A stretch of 64,000 nt of DNA from Sphingobacterium siyangense (GCF_007830445.1 NZ_VLKR01000018.1:62001-126000), one strand, 5' to 3'. Shown: positions 24,619 through 34,051, numbered from the stretch's first letter. Notes: generated from the sequence alone by a model not told the origin. Program-made: numbers and translations.

Positions 24619-27060
24619 TTATTCATAAAAATATACTCTTTTTACGCGTTGGGAAATACTCGTCAGCAGTTCATAGGGAATCGTCCCTATAGTCTTCGCC
24701 GCTGACTTTATATCAGGGTAAACGATAACTTCATCTTCCTCTCCAACTTCCACATCCGTTACGTCCAACATACACATATCCATACATATATCACCTATAG
24801 TAGGGACTAAAAAACCGTTTATCAACATTTTACCGACACCGTTACCAAAACGCCTATCGTAACCGTCTGCATAACCAATTTTAATTGTCGCAATCTTACT
24901 GTCTCTATACAGGACGCCGTGCCTATTATAACCTACGGTTTCACCTGCTGGGAGGTATTTAATTTGTGTCACATTCGTTTTCAAGGTACTCGCCTCCCTA
25001 ATGGGTAAATCATGGCGCTCAATATCGATACCATAGAGACCTATCCCCAACCTCACCATATCAAAATACGCATTCGGCCACAATTCAATACCCGATGTTG
25101 CTGCAATATGACGTAGAAAAGAATATCCTATACCACTTTCGAGACGCTTTGTAAACTCATCCAGCAGATCAATTTGTCGCTGTGTAAATTCCCGATCCTT
25201 TTCATTACCTGCAGACGCTAAGTGGGAAAATGCAGATTTAACCTCTAAAACCGCTTCCGCACCTAACACAGCTATTAAACGATCGACCTCGTCAGGCATA
25301 AAACCCAACCGATGCATACCTGTATCTATCTTAATATGAATCGGAAAAGAAGCTATTTGTTTCGTTTTCAGAAAATTCAAAAAGGAGAACAATATTCTAA
25401 AGCTATAAATTTCCGGTTCAAGGTTATACTGAACAATGGACTCAAAAGAACTTTCATCAGGACTCATCACTACAATAGGTAATTTTATGCCTGCACCACG
25501 CAAATCAACTCCCTCATCCGCAAAAGCAACCGTCAGATAATCCACCCGATTGAATTGCAAAAGATTTGCGATCTCGAAGCTTCCACTACCATAAGAAAAA
25601 GCTTTGACCATGGTCATCAGTTTCACTTGTTTCGGCAGGAGCTGTCGATATACGTTCAAATTATTCTCGAGTGCATTCAAATTGATTTCAAGCACGGTAT
25701 CATGCGATTTTGCAACTAAAAGCTGACTGATACGTTCAAAATGAAACTCACGTCCTCCTTTCAATAATACCGTGGCATTTTCAAAAGAAAGCGACCTAAT
25801 ATCGGCCAAGAAAGCAGTTGTATCGCTATATGAAATAGAAGGCACTTCAAATTGTGCTGCCACTTTAGGCAACACTTCACCTATCAATATCAATTTATCC
25901 AAACGATACTCACGAAGCAAACGTTTCAGCTTGGACAAACTTTTTTCATCTTCGATATGGACACCAGGGATATCCGACAATATCAACATCTTGAACGGAT
26001 GCTGTCCTTGCTGATTTAAAAACTCCAGGGCTATCTGCAGCGCATCTAGATCATTACTATACGAGTCATCGATAATTGAGCTATTCTTTTTTCCTTTTTT
26101 TAACTCAAGACGCATCGCCACTGGCTGCAACTCTTTAATCCTCGATGCGATCACTTCATTTTCATAACCAAAACGTAGCATCACCGCTACACAATTTATC
26201 GCGTTCTCAACATTTCCTTTATCCACAAACGGCACTTCAACAGCAAAGGTGCGACCGGTATAATAGAACGTGACCATAGTAAATCGGTCGTTAACCTGTT
26301 TGATGGAATACACTTCCAAAGAAAGGCTCTCATCAAGCCCCCAAGAAAATTTTCGTGGCCTATAAGGCAATTGAATATTTTCGAGGTAACTGTTTGGAAA
26401 AATCATGGTTTCAACATTTTTAAAAAGCTCGAGCTTTTCATAAATCTTTTCCTCCTTAGATTTAAAACCAGCTTTATGGGCAACACCGATGTTGGTCAAT
26501 AGTCCTATAGTTGGTTTTATCATCTGCTCAAGGCGCAGCATTTCCCCCTTTTCTGAAATCCCCGCTTCGATTAGCGCAAGATTATACTGATCGGATAACC
26601 CCCACAAGGACAACGCCACACCAAGTTGAGAATTATAGCTCTTAGGACTTCGGTAAATCTTATATTCAGGAGACATAAGCTGGAAAAGCCACTCTTTTAC
26701 AATCGTTTTGCCATTGCTCCCAGTAATTCCAATGACAGGAGAATCAAATTTCTGACGATGAAAAGTTGCCAGCTCCTGCATAGCAACTAAACTATCCGCT
26801 ACCCAAAGAATATTAGCTTCCAAAAGCTCCATTTCCTGTCCCTCATCGGCCTGAAGCACAAAATTACGAACTCCTTTTTCGTAGGCTTCCCGGATATACC
26901 GATGACCATCTCTGTTCTTCTGAAGTGCAAAAAAAATCCCGTTGTCCGCCTGAGCAATTTTACGGCTGTCATAAAATAAATGCTGGACAAAAGAATTGGG
27001 ATCCGTGATAAATGTGCGATTGGGATGTAAAATCTGGGCGATTTCCGATATTTTGTACAT
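24619..27060 (-). CDS. Bifunctional MurF / alanine racemase
   Basis: An 813-residue fusion of two peptidoglycan enzymes. The N-terminal half is MurF: the ATP-binding GITGSNGKT is at about residues 111-119. It joins D-Ala-D-Ala to UDP-MurNAc-tripeptide. The C-terminal half is a PLP alanine racemase: Lys486 in MVKAFSYGSG binds PLP, and IKIGYADGYDRRF is the family signature. The racemase supplies the D-alanine for the MurF substrate. The start at 27060 (MYKISEIAQ) matches the usual MurF N-terminus; nine more codons upstream are possible. Such fusions are common in Bacteroidota. The gene diverges from recX. Confidence 0.95.
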   Translation of the reverse strand: MYKISEIAQILHPNRTFITDPNSFVQHLFYDSRKIAQADNGIFFALQKNRDGHRYIREAYEKGVRNFVLQADEGQEMELLEANILWVADSLVAMQELATFHRQKFDSPVIGITGSNGKTIVKEWLFQLMSPEYKIYRSPKSYNSQLGVALSLWGLSDQYNLALIEAGISEKGEMLRLEQMIKPTIGLLTNIGVAHKAGFKSKEEKIYEKLELFKNVETMIFPNSYLENIQLPYRPRKFSWGLDESLSLEVYSIKQVNDRFTMVTFYYTGRTFAVEVPFVDKGNVENAINCVAVMLRFGYENEVIASRIKELQPVAMRLELKKGKKNSSIIDDSYSNDLDALQIALEFLNQQGQHPFKMLILSDIPGVHIEDEKSLSKLKRLLREYRLDKLILIGEVLPKVAAQFEVPSISYSDTTAFLADIRSLSFENATVLLKGGREFHFERISQLLVAKSHDTVLEINLNALENNLNVYRQLLPKQVKLMTMVKAFSYGSGSFEIANLLQFNRVDYLTVAFADEGVDLRGAGIKLPIVVMSPDESSFESIVQYNLEPEIYSFRILFSFLNFLKTKQIASFPIHIKIDTGMHRLGFMPDEVDRLIAVLGAEAVLEVKSAFSHLASAGNEKDREFTQRQIDLLDEFTKRLESGIGYSFLRHIAATSGIELWPNAYFDMVRLGIGLYGIDIERHDLPIREASTLKTNVTQIKYLPAGETVGYNRHGVLYRDSKIATIKIGYADGYDRRFGNGVGKMLINGFLVPTIGDICMDMCMLDVTDVEVGEEDEVIVYPDIKSAAKTIGTIPYELLTSISQRVKRVYFYE

Positions 27061-27116
27061 TCTCCTGATATATTTTGATTGTGTCAAAACTGAACATTTT
27101 TTTAGTTATTTCATAT

Positions 27117-27124
27117 TATTTTTG
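27117..27124 (+). promoter_or_regulatory. Putative -7 promoter element of recX
   Basis: TATTTTTG lies 13 nt before the recX ATG at 27138, implying a very short leader. No TTTG at the right spacing. Confidence 0.35.
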
Positions 27125-27137
27125 AAATTTTGACAAT

Positions 27138-27626
27138 ATGTTTGACGAAGAAAAAAGAAACAAGAAGATATTAACGCAGCATCAGGCGCAGTTGAAAGCG
27201 GAAAGCTATTGCGTCTATCAAGAACGCGCACAGCAAGAAGTACGCGATAAGCTCTACAGCTGGGGACTGAATGAAGTAGAAGTCGAAAATGTATTGGCCA
27301 ATTTGATCAGCGATAATTTTTTAAATGAAGAACGCTTTGCTATTGCCTACTGTAACGGAAAACTCCGCATGAAAGGCTGGGGTAAAGTAAAAATCAAGCA
27401 GGCACTCAAAGCAAAAAGGGTATCCGAACAATTGATAAAAATTGCATTTAAGCAAATCGATCCAGATGAATATGAACAAATCTTAAATCATATCATTGAC
27501 AAAAAACTCCGTGAAATTAGTGGTAAGAACCACTATGCAGTTAAAAACAAAGTTTATCAGTTTGCACTATCCCGCGGATTTGAAAGTGATTTAATTTTTT
27601 CTACACTGAATTCAAAGGAGTTATAA
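27138..27626 (+). CDS. recX: RecX family regulatory protein
   Basis: A 162-residue, mostly helical protein made of three-helix repeats. The LYSWGLNEVEVENVLANLISDNFLNEERFAIAY and GWGKVKIKQALKAKRVSEQLIKIAF segments are the family hallmark. RecX binds RecA filaments and limits recombination. recA is not in the window. The gene is transcribed away from murF-alr and followed by the tRNA pair. Confidence 0.88.
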   Translation: MFDEEKRNKKILTQHQAQLKAESYCVYQERAQQEVRDKLYSWGLNEVEVENVLANLISDNFLNEERFAIAYCNGKLRMKGWGKVKIKQALKAKRVSEQLIKIAFKQIDPDEYEQILNHIIDKKLREISGKNHYAVKNKVYQFALSRGFESDLIFSTLNSKEL

Positions 27627-27655
27627 AAAACACAGAAAGAAAGTAAATAAATATT

Positions 27656-27686
27656 TTGCAATATTGAATTTTCGCTCTATATTTGC
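27656..27686 (+). promoter_or_regulatory. Promoter of the tRNA-Gly/tRNA-Leu unit
   Basis: TTTG (27656-27659), exactly 19 nt, TATATTTG (27679-27686): a perfect Bacteroidota promoter. The start site would be about 45 nt before tRNA-Gly. Confidence 0.85.
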
Positions 27687-27738
27687 ATCACCAAAAAGGA
27701 ACGCAAGGTTCTTTTAAAAATTGAAATAAAATTCCAAT

Positions 27739-27811
27739 GCGAAAATAGCTCAGCTGGTAGAGCACAACCTTGCCAAGGTTGGGGTCGCGAGTTCGAATCT
27801 CGTTTTTCGCT
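27739..27811 (+). tRNA. tRNA-Gly (GCC)
   Basis: A 73-nt cloverleaf: acceptor arms GCGAAAA / TTTTCGC, D-arm GCTC..GAGC, anticodon stem CAACC/GGTTG with anticodon GCC at 27772-27774, and TTCGAAT T-loop. The 3' CCA is not encoded. Confidence 0.97.
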
Positions 27812-27816
27812 CACCT

Positions 27817-27901
27817 GCCTAGGTGGTGGAACTGGTAGACACGCAGGACTTAAAATCCTGTTCCCGTTAAGGGAGTGCGGGTTCGATTCCCGCCCTAGGT
27901 A
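27817..27901 (+). tRNA. tRNA-Leu (TAA)
   Basis: An 85-nt type II tRNA: acceptor arms GCCTAGG / CCTAGGT, anticodon stem CAGGA/TCCTG with anticodon TAA at 27851-27853, a long variable arm and TTCGATT T-loop. It begins 5 nt after tRNA-Gly, so both come from one precursor. CCA is not encoded. Confidence 0.97.
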
Positions 27902-27902
27902 C

Positions 27903-27934
27903 AAGAAAGCTCATCTAACGATGGGCTTTTCTTG
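27903..27934 (+). terminator. Terminator of the tRNA unit
   Basis: AAGAAAGCTCATC and GATGGGCTTTTCTT pair imperfectly around a TAAC loop, directly behind tRNA-Leu. The following bases are T-rich. Confidence 0.65.
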
Positions 27935-28039
27935 TTTATGCGCGTATATTACCTCGAATGGCCCTATCAAATTCACAAAACGCCCTTCAATCTTTAATAA
28001 ACTTGCTTGCGAAGCTCATCAGCCAATGGACATTTTATT

Positions 28040-29377
28040 TTATCGCCATAAAAATAAGAGAAAGCCGTAGGCCAAACTCAACAATATAAGTTTCAACATG
28101 CCTATTTTATACTTGAATAAAAGAAAAAGTGAAAATAGCACCCAAACCAGAGCCATCGGCTCAATGGCATACCAAGAACTGACACCACTTGGAAATAGAA
28201 TCCCTATACCTAAATAACAGGCTAAATTAACGATTACACCAACTACGGATGCAGTCACTAAAGATAGGATAAATTGTATACATGTATTTTTTTGGGTCCG
28301 TTCAATCAGTGGTGCCCCAACAAAAATCAAGGCAAAGTTTGGCAAAAAGGTAAAATATGCTGTAGTGATCAAACCTATTGCGGCCATGGAATAGGACTGA
28401 TGAAAATGATTGAAGCCAGCCATAAAACCAACATAGGCCAAAACAACCACTAAAGGCCCCGGGGTCGTCTCTGCAAGAGCAAATCCATCTATCATCTGGC
28501 TCTTCGAAAGCCAAAACAATTTCTCTGTCACAAGAGCTGCAACATAGGGAATGACTGTATAAGAACCTCCAATCGTCAAATACGCAGACTTTGTAAATAA
28601 AAAAGAAAGTGTCTTCCAAAATTCCGTGTCGATGGTAAAAAACAGCAAAATGCTCAACGGAATCAACCATAGTAAGAAAAACAGCAACACCTGAAGAGAA
28701 ATACGACGGTAGGATACCGAAGGAAGTGTTTCGAGCGTATTGACATAATAAGTAGATTCGAACTGCTTGTCTTCATTTTCACGATTAGCATCAATTTTGG
28801 AAGTTTTTGACAAGATTGCATATAGTAATAGACCAACAGCGATCACACCCATAATAATCCAGGGCATTGGAACCCCAGCAAAATACGATAGAAGAAAAGC
28901 GGCCAATGCTACCAAATAATGCCATGTACTGACAAGAGATTTCTGCCCCACCCGAAAGGTTGCAAATATAATGATCGCAAGAACTGCAGGTTTTAAACCC
29001 GAAAATAAAGCAATAAACAATGCGGTGTTGCCATAGTGCGCATATAGTGTACTGAGTCCGCATATAATAAGAAGTGAGGGAACAATAAAAAATACCCCGG
29101 CCAACACAGCACCTTTTATGCCGTGCAACTTCCATCCTAAATAAATCGTCAATTGATGCGCTTCCGGTCCCGGCAACAACATACATGCATTAAGTGCCTG
29201 AAAAAACTTCCTGTTACTTACCCATCTTTTCTTTTCGACCAAAAAATCGTGCATAATGGTCACATGGCCGGTTGTTCCACCAAAACTTATCCAACCTAAC
29301 TCAAACCAAAACCACATGGCTTCCCGAAAAATTGGCTTCTGTCTATTATTTTCTTCCTCTAAATTCATCTTTTTCAA
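28040..29377 (-). CDS. chrA: Chromate transporter (CHR family, two-domain form)
   Basis: A 445-residue inner-membrane protein with about ten helices in two homologous halves. The first half has SFGGTTGHVTIMHDFLVEKKRWV and LLPGPEAHQLTIYLGW; the second has SAYLTIGGSYTVIPYV and AETTPGPLVVVLAYVGF. These paired GG and PGP motifs define CHR transporters, which export chromate in resistant bacteria; sulfate-like anions are an alternative. No chrB-like regulator is near. Translation could also begin three codons later (MNLEEEN). The gene stands alone, between the tRNA unit and an inverted repeat upstream. Confidence 0.9.
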   Translation of the reverse strand: MKKMNLEEENNRQKPIFREAMWFWFELGWISFGGTTGHVTIMHDFLVEKKRWVSNRKFFQALNACMLLPGPEAHQLTIYLGWKLHGIKGAVLAGVFFIVPSLLIICGLSTLYAHYGNTALFIALFSGLKPAVLAIIIFATFRVGQKSLVSTWHYLVALAAFLLSYFAGVPMPWIIMGVIAVGLLLYAILSKTSKIDANRENEDKQFESTYYVNTLETLPSVSYRRISLQVLLFFLLWLIPLSILLFFTIDTEFWKTLSFLFTKSAYLTIGGSYTVIPYVAALVTEKLFWLSKSQMIDGFALAETTPGPLVVVLAYVGFMAGFNHFHQSYSMAAIGLITTAYFTFLPNFALIFVGAPLIERTQKNTCIQFILSLVTASVVGVIVNLACYLGIGILFPSGVSSWYAIEPMALVWVLFSLFLLFKYKIGMLKLILLSLAYGFLLFLWR

Positions 29378-29476
29378 CGCTATTTGTCTTAGGCCCGGAT
29401 TTTATCGAAAACAATTTCTGCAGAACAGGCCCCATTCCGATGTCTCCTGTTTTAAAACACCTTGTTTCGGGAGACC

Positions 29477-29503
29477 ATATACAGCGGTGTAAAACCGCCA
29501 TAT
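29477..29503. other. Inverted repeat upstream of the chromate transporter
   Basis: Nested arms ATAT...GCGGT / ACCGC...ATAT (29477-29503) form an interrupted dyad in the 194-nt spacer between the OmpA-type gene and chrA. It could be an operator, but there is no independent support. Confidence 0.3.
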
Positions 29504-29511
29504 AACTGCAT

Positions 29512-29548
29512 AAAAAAAGCGAGATATCTTAAATATCTCGCTTTTTTT
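29512..29548. terminator. Terminator of the OmpA-type lipoprotein gene
   Basis: AAAAAAAGCGAGATAT pairs with its complement over 16 bp around a 5-nt loop. U-runs exist on both strands; on the minus strand it follows the lipoprotein gene by 23 nt. Confidence 0.85.
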
Positions 29549-29571
29549 ATATTAAGAATTGGTCTGATAAA

Positions 29572-30093
29572 CTATTTTTTATCTAAAATAGTAACTTCCA
29601 CTCTTCTATTTTTTTGACGTCCTTCCGGACTTTTATTATCTCCAACTGGATTTGACTGACCGAAACCTTTTGCCGTAATGCGTGATTCAGCAACCCCTGA
29701 ATCTACCAAGAACTTCTTAACAGACGCCGCTCTTTTATCGGAAAGCCACTGATTATACTCAACAGTACCCGTAGCATCAGTATACCCATCAACTTTGATC
29801 TTATTATTACTTTCCTTCAAGATCAACGCCAATTTACTAACTTCAGTTTTTGCCTTCTCAGATAGGTAAGAAGAGTTTGTTGGAAACAATAAATCAGACG
29901 ATATACTAAACTTAATCCCTTCATCAGTTCTTTTCGCGTCATTAAAATCCTTCTTCACATTTTTCAAACCATCATCAGTTCCATCTTTTGTTACAACTGC
30001 ACCTGGATTGACTACAATAGCTTGTTGTTTACAGGAAAATAACGATAAACTTGCACATAAGGTTAAAATTCCCAAATTAATTTTTCTAAGCAT
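29572..30093 (-). CDS. OmpA family lipoprotein
   Basis: A 173-residue outer-membrane lipoprotein. The N-terminus is a type II signal peptide with lipobox LFSC (Cys21). A linker of about 40 residues precedes an OmpA-like peptidoglycan-binding domain (about 62-170), with VDGYTDATGTVEYNQWLSDKRAASV and QKNRRVEVTI. The domain binds diaminopimelate in peptidoglycan and tethers the outer membrane, as Pal does. Without tol genes nearby it cannot be called Pal. It is separated from the upstream gene by a hairpin terminator and stands alone. Confidence 0.88.
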   Translation of the reverse strand: MLRKINLGILTLCASLSLFSCKQQAIVVNPGAVVTKDGTDDGLKNVKKDFNDAKRTDEGIKFSISSDLLFPTNSSYLSEKAKTEVSKLALILKESNNKIKVDGYTDATGTVEYNQWLSDKRAASVKKFLVDSGVAESRITAKGFGQSNPVGDNKSPEGRQKNRRVEVTILDKK

Positions 30094-30139
30094 GTCGTTT
30101 CTAACGTATTTAATATCGATTTAAGCAAGTAAATATAGC

Positions 30140-30176
30140 GAAAAAAGTCCAATATGACATCCCTTCTACGTCATAT
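30140..30176 (-). terminator. Terminator of the glucoamylase-domain gene
   Basis: On the minus strand ATATGAC pairs with GTCATAT (30152-30158 / 30170-30176) and is followed within a few bases by a run of six T. It starts 15 nt after the stop at 30191. Confidence 0.6.
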
Positions 30177-30190
30177 CTAACGTAACAAAT

Positions 30191-32377
30191 CTATTTCTTG
30201 GTATATACTTTTTCTAAAGTCTTTTTTACCTCAGGAATATTTTCATACAATTTCCAAATCATGCCTGAATTTGCATTCTCGATCATCACAGCAATCGTTG
30301 CCTGATTCCTCGCACGATAACTTTCAGAAACATCGTTGTTTTTAATATCAATCCAGCTTCTGAAACCATATTGTGTAAATAACACATCAGCGTATTCTTC
30401 GTAAAATTTACGTAATGCTTTTAGACCAATCTCCTTTTCAAATGGGTAAGCTGCAATAGCTATTGCAGGATTCACCAAATACCCCTGATAGGTATCTTCC
30501 ACATTTTCCACTCCCCAAATATCGGTAAATCGTGTCCCTATACTCATTTCATTATCTCTCCGTTTATAGGCAAGAATATAATTCGATAAATATTTTTTGT
30601 AATCTACAAAGTCATCTACTTTCCCTTTAGGATCCATAATCAAAAAGGGACGATAGACAGACATCAATGATTCATTTAAACTGCCGCCTGCAATACTCTT
30701 GGCAAAAATAACTTTGTCGTCGGAGTAGATCGAAATTCCGGCATTTCCCCTATCGCCAATTAAAGGGTTTGCACTTATTGAAAGCGCCAAAGAATCATTT
30801 AATTTCATTTTGAGTTCAGGAGCCAAATCACTGGAGTCATCCCCAAAATACAATTCGTTGCCTTGATGTTTGGTTGCAAATCCATTGATATAAGCTGAAA
30901 TAGCTAAAGGGTGGGTAGGTGAAGACATCGCTAGTAAATAGGTACCCAAACTCTCGTTAAATCCCCCCAAAGGCCTCGATCTAGCTGTACTGTCTACAGG
31001 CGACCACTTATTCCAGAGTACATCAGGATTCTGTGCGTCGGTAAAATAGTTCCAATTTATGCGTTCCCAGAGCTTCGTAATATTATTTCTCAACGTCTGT
31101 TCCTCGGGATCTTCTTTAGAAAAATATTGCCGGGCGATTAAAAGCGATTCCATGATATGGGAGGTTCCGCGCAAATCGTACGTTGGAATTGAATCGCGAT
31201 AATAAGGCACCCCCGACCGGCCATCGTAAAGCGCTGTAAAGACCCCTTGATGTTGTTGTGCACTGCTCAAAAATTTTACAATCCGTGTTAACCTGACTAA
31301 AAGAGCTTGTCGCGAGATCAAGTTATTCTCTCCTGCCACAAGTAGGCCCAAAATCGCATAGCCAGTTTCATTTGTAGATACAATAGCCTGCCTATTGCCT
31401 CGATCAGGCAGAAACATACCACTATTCACATCATAGTTGTCTATAAAATAATTCACATGAGCATTCCGGATAAAATTCAACATCTCCGTATCCGTACCTT
31501 TTTTTGTCTGTACCTCCCTAACCTCAGAAAAAGGAGATTCAACATAATTATAGTCTACCCAAGCGATCTTATAATAATAAGATTTGTTATATTCATTTAC
31601 CCTATCTAGCGACTTCTGTACATAGATGGGTAAAATTGCTATCGGCTGAAAATTGAGTTTATCTTCCGAACGATAGATTTTCACGTAGCGAATACTTGGT
31701 GTTAGCGGCAATTGCCAGACCAACTCGACTTGTTTATCCACGGAACTGATCTTAGATAAGATAGCTGCTGATGACAGTCTTACCTTTGGATAGTTTTTGG
31801 GCAAAAACTCTATTTGATCGATAAATAATTGATTTGTCTGCAGTGCAGTTCCATTCTGTTCAAGAATTAAAGCCGAAACAGGCTTCCCTAATGAAATTCC
31901 TACACATTTGGCGACTGGAATGGAAACATTAAGCCAGGTATCATAAGCAAAATCATCGATATAATTTGCGATATCCACAGCATTTGTCCTTGTATCATTT
32001 TGCTGTAAGGTGACTTTTGGCAATTGTCCCTTTTCAGTATTGCTTTGAATAAAAAGCTTAAAAGTTAGCTGATCATCCTTAGCAATTAAATAGGGAAATT
32101 TCTGTTTATCGTTTAAAATACTTGCCTCCCATTTACCATTAGGAGAAGAAACGTACCGCAAAGAAAGCGAATTGCCTGGCGTAAAAAACAAACTATCGGA
32201 AACCGGTAGGCTATAGCTCACATTTTGGATCCATGATTCACCAGTATAATGAGCGATACTCTTAGCATAACTCCCGTTGATAACACTATTGTCAAATAAA
32301 ACCTCAGGATAACTTTCTGATCGAACAAGTGTAGGTAAGATCAGTAACAAAAGAAAGTAAAAATATTTTTTCAGCAT
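30191..32377 (-). CDS. Secreted glucoamylase-domain protein (GH144-like)
   Basis: A 728-residue exported protein: signal peptide MLKKYFYFLLLLILPTLVRS, an N-terminal beta-rich domain (about 25-200) resembling carbohydrate-binding modules, a fibronectin-III-like stretch (about 205-290, VELVWQLPLTP, YYYKIAWVDYNYVESPFSEV), and a C-terminal (alpha/alpha)-barrel of the Pfam glucoamylase type. Signatures are STNETGYAILGLLVAGE, LWNKWSPVD, GGFNESLGTYLLAMSSPTHPL and DTYQGYLVNPAIAIAAYPFE. The same Pfam family includes GH144 endo-beta-1,2-glucanases, so a beta-glucan substrate is possible but not shown. No SusC/SusD pair is adjacent. Confidence 0.75.
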   Translation of the reverse strand: MLKKYFYFLLLLILPTLVRSESYPEVLFDNSVINGSYAKSIAHYTGESWIQNVSYSLPVSDSLFFTPGNSLSLRYVSSPNGKWEASILNDKQKFPYLIAKDDQLTFKLFIQSNTEKGQLPKVTLQQNDTRTNAVDIANYIDDFAYDTWLNVSIPVAKCVGISLGKPVSALILEQNGTALQTNQLFIDQIEFLPKNYPKVRLSSAAILSKISSVDKQVELVWQLPLTPSIRYVKIYRSEDKLNFQPIAILPIYVQKSLDRVNEYNKSYYYKIAWVDYNYVESPFSEVREVQTKKGTDTEMLNFIRNAHVNYFIDNYDVNSGMFLPDRGNRQAIVSTNETGYAILGLLVAGENNLISRQALLVRLTRIVKFLSSAQQHQGVFTALYDGRSGVPYYRDSIPTYDLRGTSHIMESLLIARQYFSKEDPEEQTLRNNITKLWERINWNYFTDAQNPDVLWNKWSPVDSTARSRPLGGFNESLGTYLLAMSSPTHPLAISAYINGFATKHQGNELYFGDDSSDLAPELKMKLNDSLALSISANPLIGDRGNAGISIYSDDKVIFAKSIAGGSLNESLMSVYRPFLIMDPKGKVDDFVDYKKYLSNYILAYKRRDNEMSIGTRFTDIWGVENVEDTYQGYLVNPAIAIAAYPFEKEIGLKALRKFYEEYADVLFTQYGFRSWIDIKNNDVSESYRARNQATIAVMIENANSGMIWKLYENIPEVKKTLEKVYTKK

Positions 32378-32537
32378 AAGTCAACATTTTTCACAGGCCT
32401 ACAATCAAAAACTAAGCCACCAGTACGATTATAACGCAAATGTAACAAAGGAATTCCAATGATATTATCCTCCCTAATTTTAATTTCAGAAAAAATGCGC
32501 TAAATTAGCCCTCTGAATATTTTCATAAAATAGATAT
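32378..32537. other. Divergent spacer glucoamylase-domain gene / accA
   Basis: A minus-strand TACATTTG (32437-32444) fits a -7 element for the glucoamylase-domain gene. For accA no clear TAnnTTTG was found. Confidence 0.3.
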
Positions 32538-33491
32538 ATGAAAACCACGTTTGATTTTGAAAAGCCAATTGCAGACTTGCAATTGCAAATTGAAAAGGTA
32601 ACTCAAGTTGCCGAAAAAACTCAAGTTGACATGAGCGCAACCGTTCGTGAGCTTGAAGAAAAGCTTGCTTCTACTGAAAAAGAAATATACGGCAATTTAA
32701 CAGGCTGGCAGAACGTTCAAATGTCACGCCATCCGGATCGCCCTCAGACTTATGATTATATAGAAGCTATCTGCGACGAATTTATCGAGTTGCATGGTGA
32801 CAGAACCGTTAAGGATGATAAAGCGATTGTCGGTGGTATGGCTTCTATTGATGGTAATGCCGTTATGATCATCGGTCATCAAAAAGGTAAAAACACCAAA
32901 GAGCGTCAATACCACAACTTTGGAATGGCCAATCCTGAAGGCTACCGAAAGGCCCTACGTTTAATGAAAATGGCTGAAAAGTTCAATAAACCTGTGATCA
33001 CTTTAATTGATACGATGGGTGCTTATCCAGGACTTGAAGCTGAAGAACGCGGACAGGGTGAAGCGATTGCACGCAACCTCATGGAGATGGCTGTATTGAA
33101 AGTTCCAATCATTTGCGTTGTTATTGGTGAAGGAGCTTCAGGTGGAGCTTTGGGTATTGGCGTTGGAAACAGAGTCTACATGATGGAACATACCTGGTAT
33201 TCGGTCATATCGCCTGAATCTTGTTCTTCTATCCTATGGAGAAGCTGGGATCATAAAGAAAAAGCCGCTGAGGCATTAAAATTGACTTCAGAAGACATGT
33301 TGGGCAACGGCTTGATTGATGGTATTATCCCTGAACCGCTAGGTGGTGCTCACCAAGATCCCGCGGCAGCAGCGGCTAATCTAAAAAGCCAGCTGTTGAA
33401 AGATCTTGCTGAATTGACGGCTAAAGATAGCGATACATTAGTTACTGAAAGAATTGATAAGTTTAGCAAAATGGGTGTGGTAACTGAATAA
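32538..33491 (+). CDS. accA: Acetyl-CoA carboxylase carboxyltransferase subunit alpha
   Basis: A 317-residue crotonase-fold subunit that with AccD transfers the carboxyl group from biotin to acetyl-CoA, the first step of fatty acid synthesis. FEKPIADLQLQIEKV start, SRHPDRPQTYDYIEAI, DTMGAYPGLEAEERGQGEAIARNL and GEGASGGALGIGVGN (oxyanion hole) are all present. Length equals that of E. coli AccA. accD is not in the window, as usual when the two are unlinked. A terminator lies 25 nt behind the stop. Confidence 0.97.
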   Translation: MKTTFDFEKPIADLQLQIEKVTQVAEKTQVDMSATVRELEEKLASTEKEIYGNLTGWQNVQMSRHPDRPQTYDYIEAICDEFIELHGDRTVKDDKAIVGGMASIDGNAVMIIGHQKGKNTKERQYHNFGMANPEGYRKALRLMKMAEKFNKPVITLIDTMGAYPGLEAEERGQGEAIARNLMEMAVLKVPIICVVIGEGASGGALGIGVGNRVYMMEHTWYSVISPESCSSILWRSWDHKEKAAEALKLTSEDMLGNGLIDGIIPEPLGGAHQDPAAAAANLKSQLLKDLAELTAKDSDTLVTERIDKFSKMGVVTE

Positions 33492-33516
33492 TGTTAGCAA
33501 TACAACCCTAAAAAAT

Positions 33517-33546
33517 AAAAAAGTCAGCAGTTAGCTGACTTTTTTT
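33517..33546 (+). terminator. Terminator of accA
   Basis: AAAAAAGTCAGC pairs with GCTGACTTTTTT over 12 bp around a 5-nt loop with a T-run. Confidence 0.9.
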
Positions 33547-33704
33547 ATGGTTATCCTGCATTAAAAATACACCTCCTCGTTCCAAAAAACAGCCTCCATA
33601 CAAATCAATCCTATCCACAAGCTTCTAAAAGACTTTTTTAATAAAAAATAATTCGGTAATTTTTAAATAGTTACAACTTTAATCAATAAAAAAGACAAAA
33701 ACAT

Positions 33705-33735
33705 TTTGCGCAAATAACTTATTTTTCTACCTTTG
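33705..33735 (+). promoter_or_regulatory. Promoter of tRNA-Lys
   Basis: TTTG (33705-33708), exactly 19 nt, TACCTTTG (33728-33735). Start about 15-20 nt before the mature tRNA end. Confidence 0.85.
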
Positions 33736-33757
33736 CATCACTTTCAAAAACAGAAAG

Positions 33758-33830
33758 GATTCCGTAGCTCAGCTGGTAGAGCAATACACTTTTAATGTAT
33801 GGGTCCTGGGTTCGAATCCCAGCGGGATCA
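33758..33830 (+). tRNA. tRNA-Lys (TTT)
   Basis: A 73-nt cloverleaf: acceptor arms GATTCCG / CGGGATC with one T-G pair, D-arm GCTC..GAGC, anticodon stem ATACA/TGTAT with anticodon TTT at 33791-33793, T-arm CTGGG-TTCGAAT-CCCAG. CCA is not encoded. Confidence 0.97.
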
Positions 33831-33831
33831 C

Positions 33832-33865
33832 AAAAAAAAAGCTAATCTTACGATTAGCTTTTTTT
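33832..33865 (+). terminator. Terminator of tRNA-Lys
   Basis: AAAAAAAGCTAATC pairs with its complement over 14 bp around a TTAC loop with a T-run, immediately after the tRNA. Confidence 0.9.
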
Positions 33866-34051
33866 GCTTTATCGGTATTTGAACCCGAAAGAAGTGTAGA
33901 CAGGGTTTGATCGGAACATGTTAATCTACATCCCAAAATGTTCTATTACCCCACAATAACGATCGTTTTGTTATCTAAGCGTAGTCCTTTTCTTTTTTAA
34001 TTTTTAGCTGCACAAATTAGGATCAAGTAGGGACGAAATTCGCTTTTATTA

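Noticed and set aside
33601..33640. Replication origin or DnaA box (CTATCCACA near 33608)
   Set aside because: Only one near-match; no cluster of boxes and no origin-associated genes.
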